A DNA stretch of 64,000 bases from Acidobacteriaceae bacterium (GCA_030041435.1 JASHNW010000085.1:62001-126000), one strand, 5' to 3'; shown: positions 52,847-61,610, counted from the first letter of the stretch. A program made the numbers and translations. The notes: generated from the letters alone by a model not told the origin.

Positions 52847-53670
52847 ATACCACCCCGATGCACGAAGAAATAAATCGCCACCGAGAAGCCCAGCACGATG
52901 ATGAACGGCCGCAGCACGCGGTCGCTGATCCGCCGCGAGTTTCGCGCACCCGTGTACCCGCCCACCGCGCAGGCAATCATCATCAGCCAGCAAAAGCGCC
53001 ACTCGATCGCGCCGCCCACGATGAAGGTGATCACCGCTACGCCGTTCGCCACCGTCGTGATCACCGTCTTCAGCGCGTTGATCTCCGCTATCTTCTCCAC
53101 GCCACACATGCCCAGCGCCGCCATCGTCAGCAGCCCTGCGCCCGCGCCGAAGTACCCGATGTAATACGTAATCAGCAGCAGCACCGCGAGCATCGGTGCC
53201 ATCGCCACATGCTCTGCCTTTTCCGGATGCGCCTCGTGCTCTGCCACGCGCCGCCGCACCAGCCGCCCAATGGGCCCGCTCAGCGCGAAGCTGATTGACC
53301 CCAGCAGAAACAAATAGGGCACCAGCCGCAAAAACGACTCCTGACTTCCCCGCAGCAGGGTCAGCGCTCCGGCCAGCCCGCCGATCAGCGCCACGATGGC
53401 CGCCGGAATCACCAGCCTGCGATTCTTCCGCAGGTCTTCGCGGTACCCCGCAATCGACGTGAACTGCCCCGGCCACAGCGACACCGTCCCCGTCGCATTC
53501 GCCTCGATCGGCAGCAACCCCGCCTTCAGCAGCGACGGAAACACCAGAAAACTCCCGCCACCCGCGACGGAATTCACCATCCCGCCCAGAAACGCCGCAA
53601 ATGCCAAAAAGATGTAATGGAAGATCGTCGGATGCACTGGTTCGATTGTATGAGGTGCGCCGCAGAACAC
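52843..53670 (-). CDS. TSUP (TauE/SafE) family anion permease
   Basis: 275 residues with about eight hydrophobic segments. FHYIFLAFAAFLGGMVNSVA, GGGSFLVFPSLLKAGLLP and ANATGTVSLWPGQFTSIAGY form the first conserved repeat; LLITYYIGYFGAGAGLLTMA begins the second. The family exports or imports sulfite, sulfoacetate and other small anions. The start given is GTG 53670, six bases after the ABC-gene stop; another GTG at 53637 would remove 11 residues. It heads a coupled trio with the SemiSWEET and DUF1906-like genes. Confidence 0.88.
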   Translation of the reverse strand: MFCGAPHTIEPVHPTIFHYIFLAFAAFLGGMVNSVAGGGSFLVFPSLLKAGLLPIEANATGTVSLWPGQFTSIAGYREDLRKNRRLVIPAAIVALIGGLAGALTLLRGSQESFLRLVPYLFLLGSISFALSGPIGRLVRRRVAEHEAHPEKAEHVAMAPMLAVLLLITYYIGYFGAGAGLLTMAALGMCGVEKIAEINALKTVITTVANGVAVITFIVGGAIEWRFCWLMMIACAVGGYTGARNSRRISDRVLRPFIIVLGFSVAIYFFVHRGGM

Positions 53671-53676
53671 CCGCTT

Positions 53677-54447
53677 CTAACCGGCATTCATCACCGGGGT
53701 CGCCGCCACCAGATTCCGCGTGTACGCCTCGCGCGGCGTTTCGCACACCGCGTCGCGGCTCCCGAACTCCACCAGCCTGCCGCCCTTCAGCACCGCGATG
53801 TTCGTCGACAAATACCGCACCAGCGGCATCGAATGCGAGATGAACAGGTACGTCAGCCCAAACTCCCGCTGTAAATCCCGCAGCAGATTCACAATCTGCG
53901 CGCCCACGCTCACGTCCAGCGCCGACACCGGCTCGTCCAGCACCAGCATCTCCGGCCTCAGCGCCAGCGCCCGTGCAATGTTAATGCGCTGCCGCTGCCC
54001 GCCGGAAAATTCATGCGGGTAGCGACGCATCGCCGCGTCATCCAGCCCCACCTGCCGCAGCAGTTCCTCGCAGCGCCGCCGCCGCTCCGCCCGCCCCACG
54101 CGCTCGTGGATGGCCAGCGGCTCTGTCACAATCTGCTCCACGCGCATCCGCGGATTCAGCGCCGCATACGGATCCTGGAACACCGGCTGCATCCGCCGCC
54201 GCAGCGGAATCAGCCGGCTCTGCGCTACACCCGTCACCGGCTGCCCGTCGAACGTCACTGACCCCGCCGTCGGCTCCACCAGCCCCAGCACCATCCGCGC
54301 AATCGTGCTCTTGCCCGATCCCGACTCGCCCACCAGGCCCAGCGTCTCTCCACGCTCGATCGCGAACCACACATCGTCCACCACGCGAGCCGCATCCGTC
54401 CCGCGCCCATAGGTTTTGCTTAGCCCCTCAACAATCAGCAAGGCCAT
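53677..54447 (-). CDS. ABC transporter ATP-binding protein, oligopeptide/nickel (DppF/OppF) type
   Basis: 256 residues. Walker A is GLVGESGSGKSTIARMVLGL, the Q-loop QPVFQDPYAALNPRM, the signature FSGGQRQRINIARALAL, Walker B MLVLDEPVSALDVSV, and the switch His lies in LFISHSMPLV. The Q-loop text and the C-terminal oligopeptide-transporter motif place it with DppF-like ATPases. It is on its own: no permease, binding-protein or DppD partner is near. It may serve a transporter encoded elsewhere or be residual. Its stop lies seven bases before the TSUP start. Confidence 0.9.
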   Translation of the reverse strand: MALLIVEGLSKTYGRGTDAARVVDDVWFAIERGETLGLVGESGSGKSTIARMVLGLVEPTAGSVTFDGQPVTGVAQSRLIPLRRRMQPVFQDPYAALNPRMRVEQIVTEPLAIHERVGRAERRRRCEELLRQVGLDDAAMRRYPHEFSGGQRQRINIARALALRPEMLVLDEPVSALDVSVGAQIVNLLRDLQREFGLTYLFISHSMPLVRYLSTNIAVLKGGRLVEFGSRDAVCETPREAYTRNLVAATPVMNAG

Positions 54448-54471
54448 CTCGCCTGACCGGATTGTAGCCGA

Positions 54472-54506
54472 CCAGCTCCCGGCTCCCAGCTACCAGCTCC
54501 CAGCTA
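54472..54506. repeat. Heptanucleotide tandem repeat, 5 units
   Basis: Five head-to-tail units CCAGCTC, CCGGCTC, CCAGCTA, CCAGCTC, CCAGCTA lie between the divergent ABC-ATPase and helicase genes, 23 bases before the helicase start. The consensus is CCAGCTM. A second heptad array, which includes related CAGCTGC units, is at 63348-63424. Confidence 0.75.
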
Positions 54507-54528
54507 AAATAGAAGCTGAGCCGACCCC

Positions 54529-57294
54529 TTGCAGCATCTTCTCGACAAACTCAACCCGCAGCAGCGTGAAGCCGTCGAAGCCGTCGACGGTCCGGTCCTC
54601 ATCCTCGCCGGCGCCGGCTCAGGCAAAACGCGCGTCATCGTCCACCGCATCGCGTATCTCATCGACCAGCGTCGCGTCGCCCCCGACTCCATCCTCGCCG
54701 TCACCTTTACCAACAAGGCCGCCGGCGAAATGGCCGAGCGTGTCGATAAACTCATCGGCCACTCCTCGCTCGCGAAACCCCTCATCTCCACCTTCCACTC
54801 GTTCTGCGTGCGCCTGCTCCGCCGCGACATCGAAGTCCTCCGCATCGCTACCCCAGCGAGCCAGCTCGCCGGGGGCCCCGCTTACGAAGGCCTCACCCGC
54901 ACCTTCGCCATCTACGACGAGGCCGATCAGCAGGCCGTGGTCAAAGCCGTTATGCGCCGCATGGGTCTCGACGACAAGCAGCTCACCCCGCGCGTCGTCC
55001 TCTCCAAAATCTCCTGGGCCAAAAACCACAGCATCGATCCTCAGGAGTTTTACCTTCAGTCCTCCGATCCCATCAGCGAGCGCGTCGCGCACATCTTCGA
55101 AGGGTATCGCAAGGAGCTCCGCAAAGCCAACGCTCTCGACTTCGACGATCTTCTGCTCGAAGCCGTCCGCGTCCTCAAGGTCTCCGCCGAAACCCGCGAG
55201 CGCTACAACCGCCGCTATCGTTATCTCCTCATCGACGAGTACCAGGACACCAACCGCCCCCAGTACGAGCTGATGAAGCTGCTCGGCGGCAACCACCAGA
55301 ACGTCTGCGTGGTCGGCGACGAGGACCAGAGCATTTATTCCTGGCGCGGCGCCGATATCCGCAACATCCTCGAGTTCGAAAAAGATTTCCCCAACGCGAA
55401 AACCGTTCGCCTCGAGCAGAACTACCGCTCCACGCAGATCATCCTCGAGGCTGCATCGTCCGTCGTCGCGCGCAACCTGCAGCGCAAGGGCAAGCGCCTC
55501 TGGACCAGCCGCGAAGGCGGCGCGCTCATCGGCTACTACGAAGCGCCCGACGGCGAAAACGAAGCCCTCTTCATCGCCGACAGTATTCAGAAATACCTGC
55601 GCAAGGCCGACGATCCCGACGCCGCCAAATGCGCCGTCCTCTACCGCACCAACTCGCAGTCGCGCCTGGTGGAAGAAGCGATGCGCCGCTACGGCATCGC
55701 CTACACCATGGTCGGCGGCTTCTCCTTCTACGAGCGCGCCGAAATCAAGGACCTGCTCAGCTACCTCAAGCTCGTCCAGAATCCCCACGACTCCATCGCG
55801 CTGCAGCGCGTCGTCAACACCCCCGCCCGCGGCATCGGCAAAACGACCCTCGAAACCCTGGAGCGCATCGCTCTCGAAACCGGCTCCAGTCTGTGGACCG
55901 CCATCGGCCGCGCTCTCGACGCCAGGCTGCTCTCCTCGCGCGCGCTCTCCGCCCTCGATGGCTTCCAGCGCATCGTCACGGACGCCCGCGCCATGCTCGC
56001 ATCGGAACCGGGCGCTGGCTTCGCCGACAAGCTCGCTGCCGACGTTGCTCCCGGCGCCATCGAAAGCCTGGTCGCCTCCGCCGGGCCCGACACCAGCTTC
56101 GAGTTCGGCGAGCAGGCCACGCTCGCCCTCGTCCACGACAACAGCCAGGACGACTTCAGCGCCGAAGCCGCAGATTCCTTCGATCCCGCCACCTTCAGCG
56201 TCTCTGCCGAAGAACCGCCCGTCCCCCACGCCGCCGCTCCTGCTTCCGGCGACGCGCCCGACGCATCAGCGCCCGTGGTCGAGGGCTTCCGCGCTCCCGG
56301 CGGCGCTGCCACGCTGCCTGAGCTCATCAAGTTCATCATCGACCGCACCGGCTACATCCGCTCCCTCGAAGAAGAAGGCACGCCGGAAGCCTTCTCCCGC
56401 ATTGAAAACCTGAAGGAACTCGCCAACGCCGCTCAGGACGCGCAGGAACGCGGCGAAACCCTCCCCGAATTCCTCGACCACGCCGCCCTCGTCAGCGACG
56501 CCGACCAATACGACCCCGAATCCCGCGTCACCCTCATGACTCTCCACGCTGCCAAGGGCCTCGAGTTTCCCCTCGTCGTCCTCGCCGGCCTGGAAGAAGG
56601 CCTCTTCCCGCATTCGCGGACCCTCAACGATCCGCCGCAGATGGAAGAGGAGCGCCGCCTCTGCTACGTCGGCCTCACCCGCGCCATGGACGCGCTCGTC
56701 CTCACCCGCGCCCGCTACCGCCGCCGCTATGGCAACGACATGCCGGAGCCCACCGTCCCTTCGCGCTTTCTCGCCGAGATCCCGCAGCAGCTCCTCGAAG
56801 ACCTGAGCGGTGGACGCAACCGCGCCACATCCTGGGGAGGCTACGCCGCCGCGGCCACCGAATCCCCCTCGCGCTTCGGTCACAGTCACAGTGACGAATT
56901 CACCAGCCGCCACTATAGTTACGAGGACGAAGACCAGAGCGCAACCAGCCGCCACCCTGGCGGCACCGTGCCCGCACGCACCCGCCTCATCCATGCGCCG
57001 GCGGCGACGAGAGGCGGCGTCCCAGCCAAGGGCGATTCCGTCGACAACATCGCCCGCTTCTTCTCCGGCCGCGGCAATGTTCCCGCAAAGCCGGCCCGCC
57101 CCAAACTCGACGTTCCCGAGCCCACGGGCGCCAAGGGATTCAAAAGCGGCCAGCGCGTGCGCCATCCCAAATACGGCGAAGGCATCGTCTTCCGCCGCGA
57201 AGGCGAAGGCGACGACGCAAAAATTACGGTTCAGTTTCCAGGCGTAGGCGTGAAAAAGCTGGTCGAGAAATTCGCCAACCTCGAACGCCTCTGA
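54529..57294 (+). CDS. UvrD/PcrA-family superfamily 1 DNA helicase
   Basis: 921 residues from a TTG start (LDKLNPQQREAVEAVDGPVL follows, the standard PcrA N terminus). Walker A is LAGAGSGKT (27-34), with AVTFTNKAAGEMAERV, LLIDEYQDTNRPQYELMKLL, VVGDEDQSIYSWRGADI, LEQNYRST and LMTLHAAKGLEFPLVVLAGL as further helicase motifs. The C terminus (FKSGQRVRHPKYGEGIVFRR) is the PcrA Tudor-like domain that contacts RNA polymerase. About 100 Ala/Pro/acid-rich residues (roughly 490-594) are inserted before LPELIKFIIDRTGY. It unwinds DNA in repair and in removal of stalled polymerase. The gene diverges from the ABC ATPase. Confidence 0.95.
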   Translation: MQHLLDKLNPQQREAVEAVDGPVLILAGAGSGKTRVIVHRIAYLIDQRRVAPDSILAVTFTNKAAGEMAERVDKLIGHSSLAKPLISTFHSFCVRLLRRDIEVLRIATPASQLAGGPAYEGLTRTFAIYDEADQQAVVKAVMRRMGLDDKQLTPRVVLSKISWAKNHSIDPQEFYLQSSDPISERVAHIFEGYRKELRKANALDFDDLLLEAVRVLKVSAETRERYNRRYRYLLIDEYQDTNRPQYELMKLLGGNHQNVCVVGDEDQSIYSWRGADIRNILEFEKDFPNAKTVRLEQNYRSTQIILEAASSVVARNLQRKGKRLWTSREGGALIGYYEAPDGENEALFIADSIQKYLRKADDPDAAKCAVLYRTNSQSRLVEEAMRRYGIAYTMVGGFSFYERAEIKDLLSYLKLVQNPHDSIALQRVVNTPARGIGKTTLETLERIALETGSSLWTAIGRALDARLLSSRALSALDGFQRIVTDARAMLASEPGAGFADKLAADVAPGAIESLVASAGPDTSFEFGEQATLALVHDNSQDDFSAEAADSFDPATFSVSAEEPPVPHAAAPASGDAPDASAPVVEGFRAPGGAATLPELIKFIIDRTGYIRSLEEEGTPEAFSRIENLKELANAAQDAQERGETLPEFLDHAALVSDADQYDPESRVTLMTLHAAKGLEFPLVVLAGLEEGLFPHSRTLNDPPQMEEERRLCYVGLTRAMDALVLTRARYRRRYGNDMPEPTVPSRFLAEIPQQLLEDLSGGRNRATSWGGYAAAATESPSRFGHSHSDEFTSRHYSYEDEDQSATSRHPGGTVPARTRLIHAPAATRGGVPAKGDSVDNIARFFSGRGNVPAKPARPKLDVPEPTGAKGFKSGQRVRHPKYGEGIVFRREGEGDDAKITVQFPGVGVKKLVEKFANLERL

Positions 57295-57309
57295 CGCGCC
57301 CTCTCCGCG

Positions 57310-58962
57310 TTACAGGCTGCCCGCTTTTGCAGCCGTCACGGTGCTCGAAGACAGAAAGCTCTTCGCGTGGGCCAGTTCGGGTCGCGTGGTGTGCTCGCCG
57401 TTGCGAGTCGACTGCAGCAGCGCCGCAAAATATTCCGCAGCCGCCCTCTTGTTCCCCGCTTCCTCCGCCGCCATGCCCGCGTGGTAGAGCCCGTTGAATC
57501 GTTTCGGGCTCAGCCGCAGCGCCACGCGATACTCCGCCAGCGCCTGCTGCGGCTGGTGCAGAGCCAGCAGCATGTCGCCCAGCATCTCGCGCGCCGGAAT
57601 ATCCACTTCCCCCTGCCCCACTTTGTACTGCAGGTCCGCGGCCTCGCGCATACTCTTCAGCGCGCCATCCTGGTCGCCCGCTGCAAAGCTCGCCCACGCC
57701 GCAATCTCGCTGCGTTCGATCTGCGCCCCTGTCGAGTCCGCTTCATACGCATGCCGGCCCTTCCGCACCTCCGCCATCAGCGCGTCGAACTGCGCCAGAT
57801 CGTTCTGCGCCGCAGCAGCCTGCCGCAGATGCCCATCCGCAATCGCGCGCGCCCACCACGTCATCGCCGCATTCTCCGGCAGCGCGCCCGCAACCGGCTC
57901 CAGCGCCGCTGCCGCCTTCCAGTCGCGCATCTCCAGCGCGTAAAACACCGGAAATTTCGTGCGATAGTACGCACCCATATCGTCCATGTAACTCCGGCCC
58001 ATACCCCGCATCGCAACAATCTTATCCAGCACCGCCGCGCTCTCTGCCAGCACCGCCTTCGCTTTCGCGTCCTGCCCGCTCTGCAGGTACGCGTACATCA
58101 GGAAGTCGTACGAATGCGGCTCGTCCATGATGCCGCTCTCGTGCCGCGCCTCCGCCGCCTCCGAAGCCCGAATCGATCCCAGCTGCGCCGTGATGTCCTC
58201 CGGCCACATCCCCAGCCGCGCAAAGATGTGTCCCGACATGTGCACCGCGTGCGGACCTGACGCCGCCACCGTCCCGTATCTCTCCGCCGCCGCCAGCCCG
58301 TCCTTCGCCATCGCCGGATTGTCGCAGGCGTGAATGGTGTAATGGATCAGCCCGGGATGATCCGGATACTGCGCAAACAGCGGCCTCAGCACCGCCATCG
58401 CCTTGTGCTCCTGCGTCAGGCTGGTGTCGTTGGGAGCCTCCGCCGCCAGCAGCGACAGCGCGTAGAATGCCCCCGCATCCACGTCGTCCGGGTAATTCCT
58501 GTAGAGCCTGCCCATCGCCGCCGAGTAAGCCGTCACGCGCGTCATAAAGTCTGCCCGCCCAGGCTTGTAGAAATCCGCCAGCGCCGCGATGTACTCTCGC
58601 TCCCGCTCCGTTTTGGCGCCCAGCGACTGCGCCTTCTGCATCTCGGTCCAGCCCAGTTGCATGTCGCCTGCATCCGGACGATCCCAGATCTGGTGAAACC
58701 CGCTCATTGCGATGCCCCAGTGCGCCATCGCGCAACTCGGGTCGGCCTGCGCAATCCGCTCAAACTGCGGCCCGGCCTCCGCGTACCAGAAGTCGTGCAG
58801 CAGTGCGACTCCCCGGTTGAACGAAACCTGCACCTGCGGCGCGCACGAAACAGCAAACGAAACCGTCCCCAGCCGCTCACCGTTCATCGGCGATGCAGGA
58901 GAAGTTTGTGCAGTGGCAACCGCCGCGCCGGCGGCGAAGAGAAGAATCACAGAGGCTTTCAT
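57310..58962 (-). CDS. Secreted TPR-like repeat protein
   Basis: 550 residues from ATG 58962; a frame to 58992 is possible. The signal peptide is ASVILLFAAGAAVATAQ. The N-terminal part is helical (FNRGVALLHDFWYAEAGPQF; ADPSCAMAHWGIAMSGFHQI), and helix pairs with TPR spacing recur to the end (MLGDMLLALHQPQQALAEYR; NGLYHAGMAAEEAGNKRAAA). A His-containing core (PDHPGLIHYTIHACDNP; SGPHAVHMSGHIFARLGMW) is highly conserved-looking and may bind metal. TATAAT lies ten bases before this ATG, which would give a leaderless or near-leaderless mRNA. Protein-protein interaction in the periplasm is the likely role. It converges on the helicase gene (15-bp gap). Confidence 0.82.
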   Translation of the reverse strand: MKASVILLFAAGAAVATAQTSPASPMNGERLGTVSFAVSCAPQVQVSFNRGVALLHDFWYAEAGPQFERIAQADPSCAMAHWGIAMSGFHQIWDRPDAGDMQLGWTEMQKAQSLGAKTEREREYIAALADFYKPGRADFMTRVTAYSAAMGRLYRNYPDDVDAGAFYALSLLAAEAPNDTSLTQEHKAMAVLRPLFAQYPDHPGLIHYTIHACDNPAMAKDGLAAAERYGTVAASGPHAVHMSGHIFARLGMWPEDITAQLGSIRASEAAEARHESGIMDEPHSYDFLMYAYLQSGQDAKAKAVLAESAAVLDKIVAMRGMGRSYMDDMGAYYRTKFPVFYALEMRDWKAAAALEPVAGALPENAAMTWWARAIADGHLRQAAAAQNDLAQFDALMAEVRKGRHAYEADSTGAQIERSEIAAWASFAAGDQDGALKSMREAADLQYKVGQGEVDIPAREMLGDMLLALHQPQQALAEYRVALRLSPKRFNGLYHAGMAAEEAGNKRAAAEYFAALLQSTRNGEHTTRPELAHAKSFLSSSTVTAAKAGSL

Positions 58963-59299
58963 GTGGAAGGCATTATAGCCGTCCCATCCCACCCCACGCT
59001 CCGCCCAATCGGCACTGAGTCAGCTTCCGGTCTGGCAACGATCCGCCCGGAACAAGTCGATGAGCGCTAAGCCTTGAAGTCAACCGTCGAAATTGACGAT
59101 TCGCTGAACACTAGCCGACATTTCAGTACCTAACGCCTCACTGAGACCATTCCGGCAGCCCAAAGCACAAGTCCGACATGGCCGTTCTACGGCCAAGTGG
59201 ATTGGATTTGTAAACACTCGCCAACTCTTCAGTACCTAAGCGCGCCCCTTCTGCGTTGCGCCTTGGGGAACCTCCTGTCTGTCCCCGTGTTCCCCTAAC
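58963..59299. other. 337-bp gap with a 27-bp direct repeat and a hairpin
   Basis: Two copies of a 27-bp sequence, sharing AACACT at one end and TTCAGTACCTAA at the other, lie at 59107-59133 and 59213-59239. Between them TGGCCGT (59179-59185) and ACGGCCA (59189-59195) form a perfect 7-bp stem. No ORF or tRNA was found. The region marks the border between typical high-GC genes and the lower-GC pair at 59300-60975. Confidence 0.6.
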
Positions 59300-60091
59300 T
59301 TAGACCTTGAGTGACGGGATGATCTTCTCGATCACTCTCTTCTGGCCTCTCGGTGTGAGCGCCAATTCTCCAGGAGTCGTTGTGACTCGAATCTCATTGG
59401 CCCTCGTCAAACGAGATATGGCAGTGTCGACTGCCTGGGGGGTATTGTTCTTCGCCTGTGCACGGAGCATGTCACGCTGCAGTCGGTTCCCATCAGCGTG
59501 ATTGAGAAGCAGCAGAATCTCAACTGGAGCACTCACCGAATCGTCGAGCACGAGCGGGACTCCGTCCAACTCATGAATGAGGGAGTACTCAAGCTGAACT
59601 ATCTGCGCAATTGTCGCAGCGATTATCTCCTTGTCCTTCTTCCAGGCGAGACGGAGAAACTCGGCAAACAACCATTTACCCGCATGCACGATCAGCATGG
59701 AGTCCATGAAGTCGGCTTTGTAGTGCGGAGAGATGTGGACTGAGCCTCGCGAGGACCGGAACTTGTAAACAAGGCCGATCGCTTTGCACATGTGCAGTCG
59801 ATCAGGCTGCTGCAGATTATGCTGACGCTGGGGCTGTGGTGGATCATCCTCGATCTTCTCGCACAGTTCTTTCGGCAACTGGCTGTGTGTCACCGTTCCA
59901 GAATCCATCTGGTGTACGGCCCGCGCAACCGCTTCGCAGAGGCGTCCGCCATCCAATTCGGTCGGCTGCCAATCACCGGCGAGAAACCGCTGCTGCATCT
60001 CGACATAGCTTGTGACTACGGCGTCAGCAAGGGTCTGATCGATGATTTTGGACAGTTCGGTGATCAACTGCGCGGAGGTTAGAGGTTTCAT
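59300..60091 (-). CDS. Unknown protein with C-terminal winged-helix-like segment, partner of the zinc-ribbon gene
   Basis: 263 residues, no signal or membrane segment. I do not recognise the family. The N-terminal half is helical (SAQLITELSKIIDQTLADAV; LDGGRLCEAVARAVHQMDSG). The centre contains GSVHISPHYKADFMDSMLIV and KWLFAEFLRLAWKKDKEIIA. The C-terminal 80 residues (RLQRDMLRAQAKNNTPQAVD; AISRLTRANEIRVTTTPGEL; LTPRGQKRVIEKI) read like a winged helix. Its start overlaps the stop of the upstream zinc-ribbon gene by 4 bp, so the two proteins are probably made together and may act as a complex. Codon use and GC are lower than in neighbours, hinting at transfer. A defence role is speculative. Confidence 0.72.
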   Translation of the reverse strand: MKPLTSAQLITELSKIIDQTLADAVVTSYVEMQQRFLAGDWQPTELDGGRLCEAVARAVHQMDSGTVTHSQLPKELCEKIEDDPPQPQRQHNLQQPDRLHMCKAIGLVYKFRSSRGSVHISPHYKADFMDSMLIVHAGKWLFAEFLRLAWKKDKEIIAATIAQIVQLEYSLIHELDGVPLVLDDSVSAPVEILLLLNHADGNRLQRDMLRAQAKNNTPQAVDTAISRLTRANEIRVTTTPGELALTPRGQKRVIEKIIPSLKV

Positions 60092-60975
60092 CCCTTCTTC
60101 TTGGCTCTCTTCCTCACGTGATAGCTGTCACGATTCCATGTCTCTGGCACGTTTGGGTCCAGAGCATCGTTCAATGCCTTCTTCGCTTCCTCCCGCCCCC
60201 CTGCAAGCAGCTTGACGCGATCATCTCCATCCTTCGCATAGCCAATGTGCTTAGCCAACCACCGAAGTGTATTCCCGCTGGCGTCCATTGCCTTCGCTGA
60301 TTTCAGGAAAGCGCGTAGATCAGTATCGAGAGCGGATGTGCGACCATCGCACTCGTGCGCGTACAGGTAGAGATATGTCATGCGTCGCGTGTAGTCGGCA
60401 AAGTTCTTGGCTTTCACGCGATTGTCAGCGACCTCGAAGGTATCGCCTTTCGGCACCAGGATGCGATGGATTCGTTCGCTGTCAGGGCTTGGCGGCTTGG
60501 CTGCCGAACCGTTCAAGGTCGGAGGAGGGGGAGGGGAAGGAGGAGGAGTCTCCTGTGCCTGTTGCCCGGCGGTTAATCCTTTAATCCCATCCAGAAGCGG
60601 AGTCTCCTCGGCATTGTGACGGTGCAATGTGGCTGCGGGCCTAGTTGCATCGCGTCGGACGAACAACTCTCCGAACACGTCACCGAGGCTCTGCATCGCC
60701 TCGTCCGTCAACGACGCCTCACAGACACGCGAATTGCGATCCTCTCGGTAGCTCAGTGTGTTTCGATTGGCCGCCAGTGCGGCAGGGGCTGATGCTGTGG
60801 CTCCGACGGCGTCGACCCCCTCTGGCCGCTCGCCTACCCGCGCACCACATTCAACGCAGGCCACGGCATCTTTCTCAAGGAGCGCCTTGCACGCCAGGCA
60901 TTTCCCTTGGTTGCCACATGCCTTACAGAAACATCCTCTTTCGGACAGGAGAGTACCGCAAGCAGGGCAGTGCAT
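60088..60975 (-). CDS. Zinc-ribbon protein with Pro-rich linker and unrecognised C-terminal domain
   Basis: 295 residues. A double zinc ribbon is formed by C3-x2-C6, C17-x2-C20, C26-x2-C29 and C40-x2-C43 (MHCPACGTLL; CKACGNQGKCLACK; ACVECGARVG). A flexible region follows with a Pro run (TPPPSPPPPPTLNG, about residue 150). The C-terminal 120 residues form a compact, charged, helical domain (ADYTRRMTYLYLYAHECDGR; NTLRWLAKHIGYAKDGDDRV; AKKALNDALDPNVPETWNRD). I cannot name this domain. It is the first gene of a two-gene unit with the overlapping gene at 59300. An AT-rich promoter-like stretch (ATAATG over the start, TTATCTAATC upstream) precedes it. Confidence 0.75.
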   Translation of the reverse strand: MHCPACGTLLSERGCFCKACGNQGKCLACKALLEKDAVACVECGARVGERPEGVDAVGATASAPAALAANRNTLSYREDRNSRVCEASLTDEAMQSLGDVFGELFVRRDATRPAATLHRHNAEETPLLDGIKGLTAGQQAQETPPPSPPPPPTLNGSAAKPPSPDSERIHRILVPKGDTFEVADNRVKAKNFADYTRRMTYLYLYAHECDGRTSALDTDLRAFLKSAKAMDASGNTLRWLAKHIGYAKDGDDRVKLLAGGREEAKKALNDALDPNVPETWNRDSYHVRKRAKKKG

Positions 60976-61454
60976 TATAGGTCCTCAACTCTGAATTGAT
61001 TAGATAAATGATAATCCTCCCGGTGTTCATGCCCTCTCAAAGAATTTCAGGCCTCATTTCCCCGCGCAACGGCCGGAATCCAGGTAGCTAACAGCACTCC
61101 GACTGACAAGTGTCCCCCATTGACGCGGGGCGACGGCTGCTGGCGTGAGGAACCTTGGAAAATTCAGAAATCCAGGGACGGACGGTGCGTTCCTCATCCT
61201 GAGCCCCGCGAAATGGCGACCGACCGCAATTAGCCCTCATAAACGCGCTTCTCGCAAGCGAATTGCTCTCCTCGATGAGCGAAAAATCGCCGCGTCGCTC
61301 ACCGACCTGCTCTGGCGGTTGCACAGCTGCACGGAAATCGTCCCATCGCCGACCCTCCCCGCCCAGTTCCCATTCCCCTCCCTTCCGCTTTAATCTATTA
61401 GCTGTACCAAATCATTTGCAGAAAGCGCGCTGCCCCACGGCAGCCAGGATTCTC
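60976..61454. other. 479-bp region without a recognisable gene
   Basis: The first 45 bases are AT-rich and contain a likely promoter for the minus-strand zinc-ribbon gene. The rest holds scattered short frames, the longest being 82 codons at 61145-61393 on the plus strand, with no ribosome-binding site, odd composition and no family resemblance. AATCTATTAGCTGTACCAAA near 61392-61411 is a possible promoter segment for the small basic protein gene at 61455. Confidence 0.5.
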
Positions 61455-61610
61455 ATGGCCAATACGAAGTCCACGACCGACAAGGCAGAACGCAAGAAGA
61501 TCAAACGCACGGCCCGCAAAAAGGCCGCCCCCAAAGCGAAGCGCACCACCCCCCGCGGCTCGCTGAAGAAAAAGGTGAAGAAGCTCGTCCGCGGCCAGAG
61601 CAAGCGCTAG
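61455..61610 (+). CDS. Small Lys/Arg-rich basic protein, 51 residues
   Basis: 51 residues, about 22 of them Lys or Arg (KKIKRTARKKAAPKAKRTTP; SLKKKVKKLVRGQSKR). AGGA lies six bases before ATG 61455 and a strong hairpin follows the stop, so it looks like a real single-gene unit. The composition recalls histone H1-like, HU-tail or small ribosome-associated proteins; binding to nucleic acid is a fair inference. I do not recognise the exact family. It is too small for standard domain evidence, and a spurious call cannot be excluded, although in-frame Lys codon bias argues for coding. Confidence 0.65.
   Translation: MANTKSTTDKAERKKIKRTARKKAAPKAKRTTPRGSLKKKVKKLVRGQSKR

Noticed and set aside
59107-59239. 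Direct repeats considered as a CRISPR remnant
   Set aside because: Only two copies, 79 bases between them, imperfect match, and no cas gene in the window.
61145-61393. 82-codon plus-strand ORF in the gap before the small basic protein gene
   Set aside because: No ribosome-binding site, no recognisable domain and uneven composition; probably non-coding.
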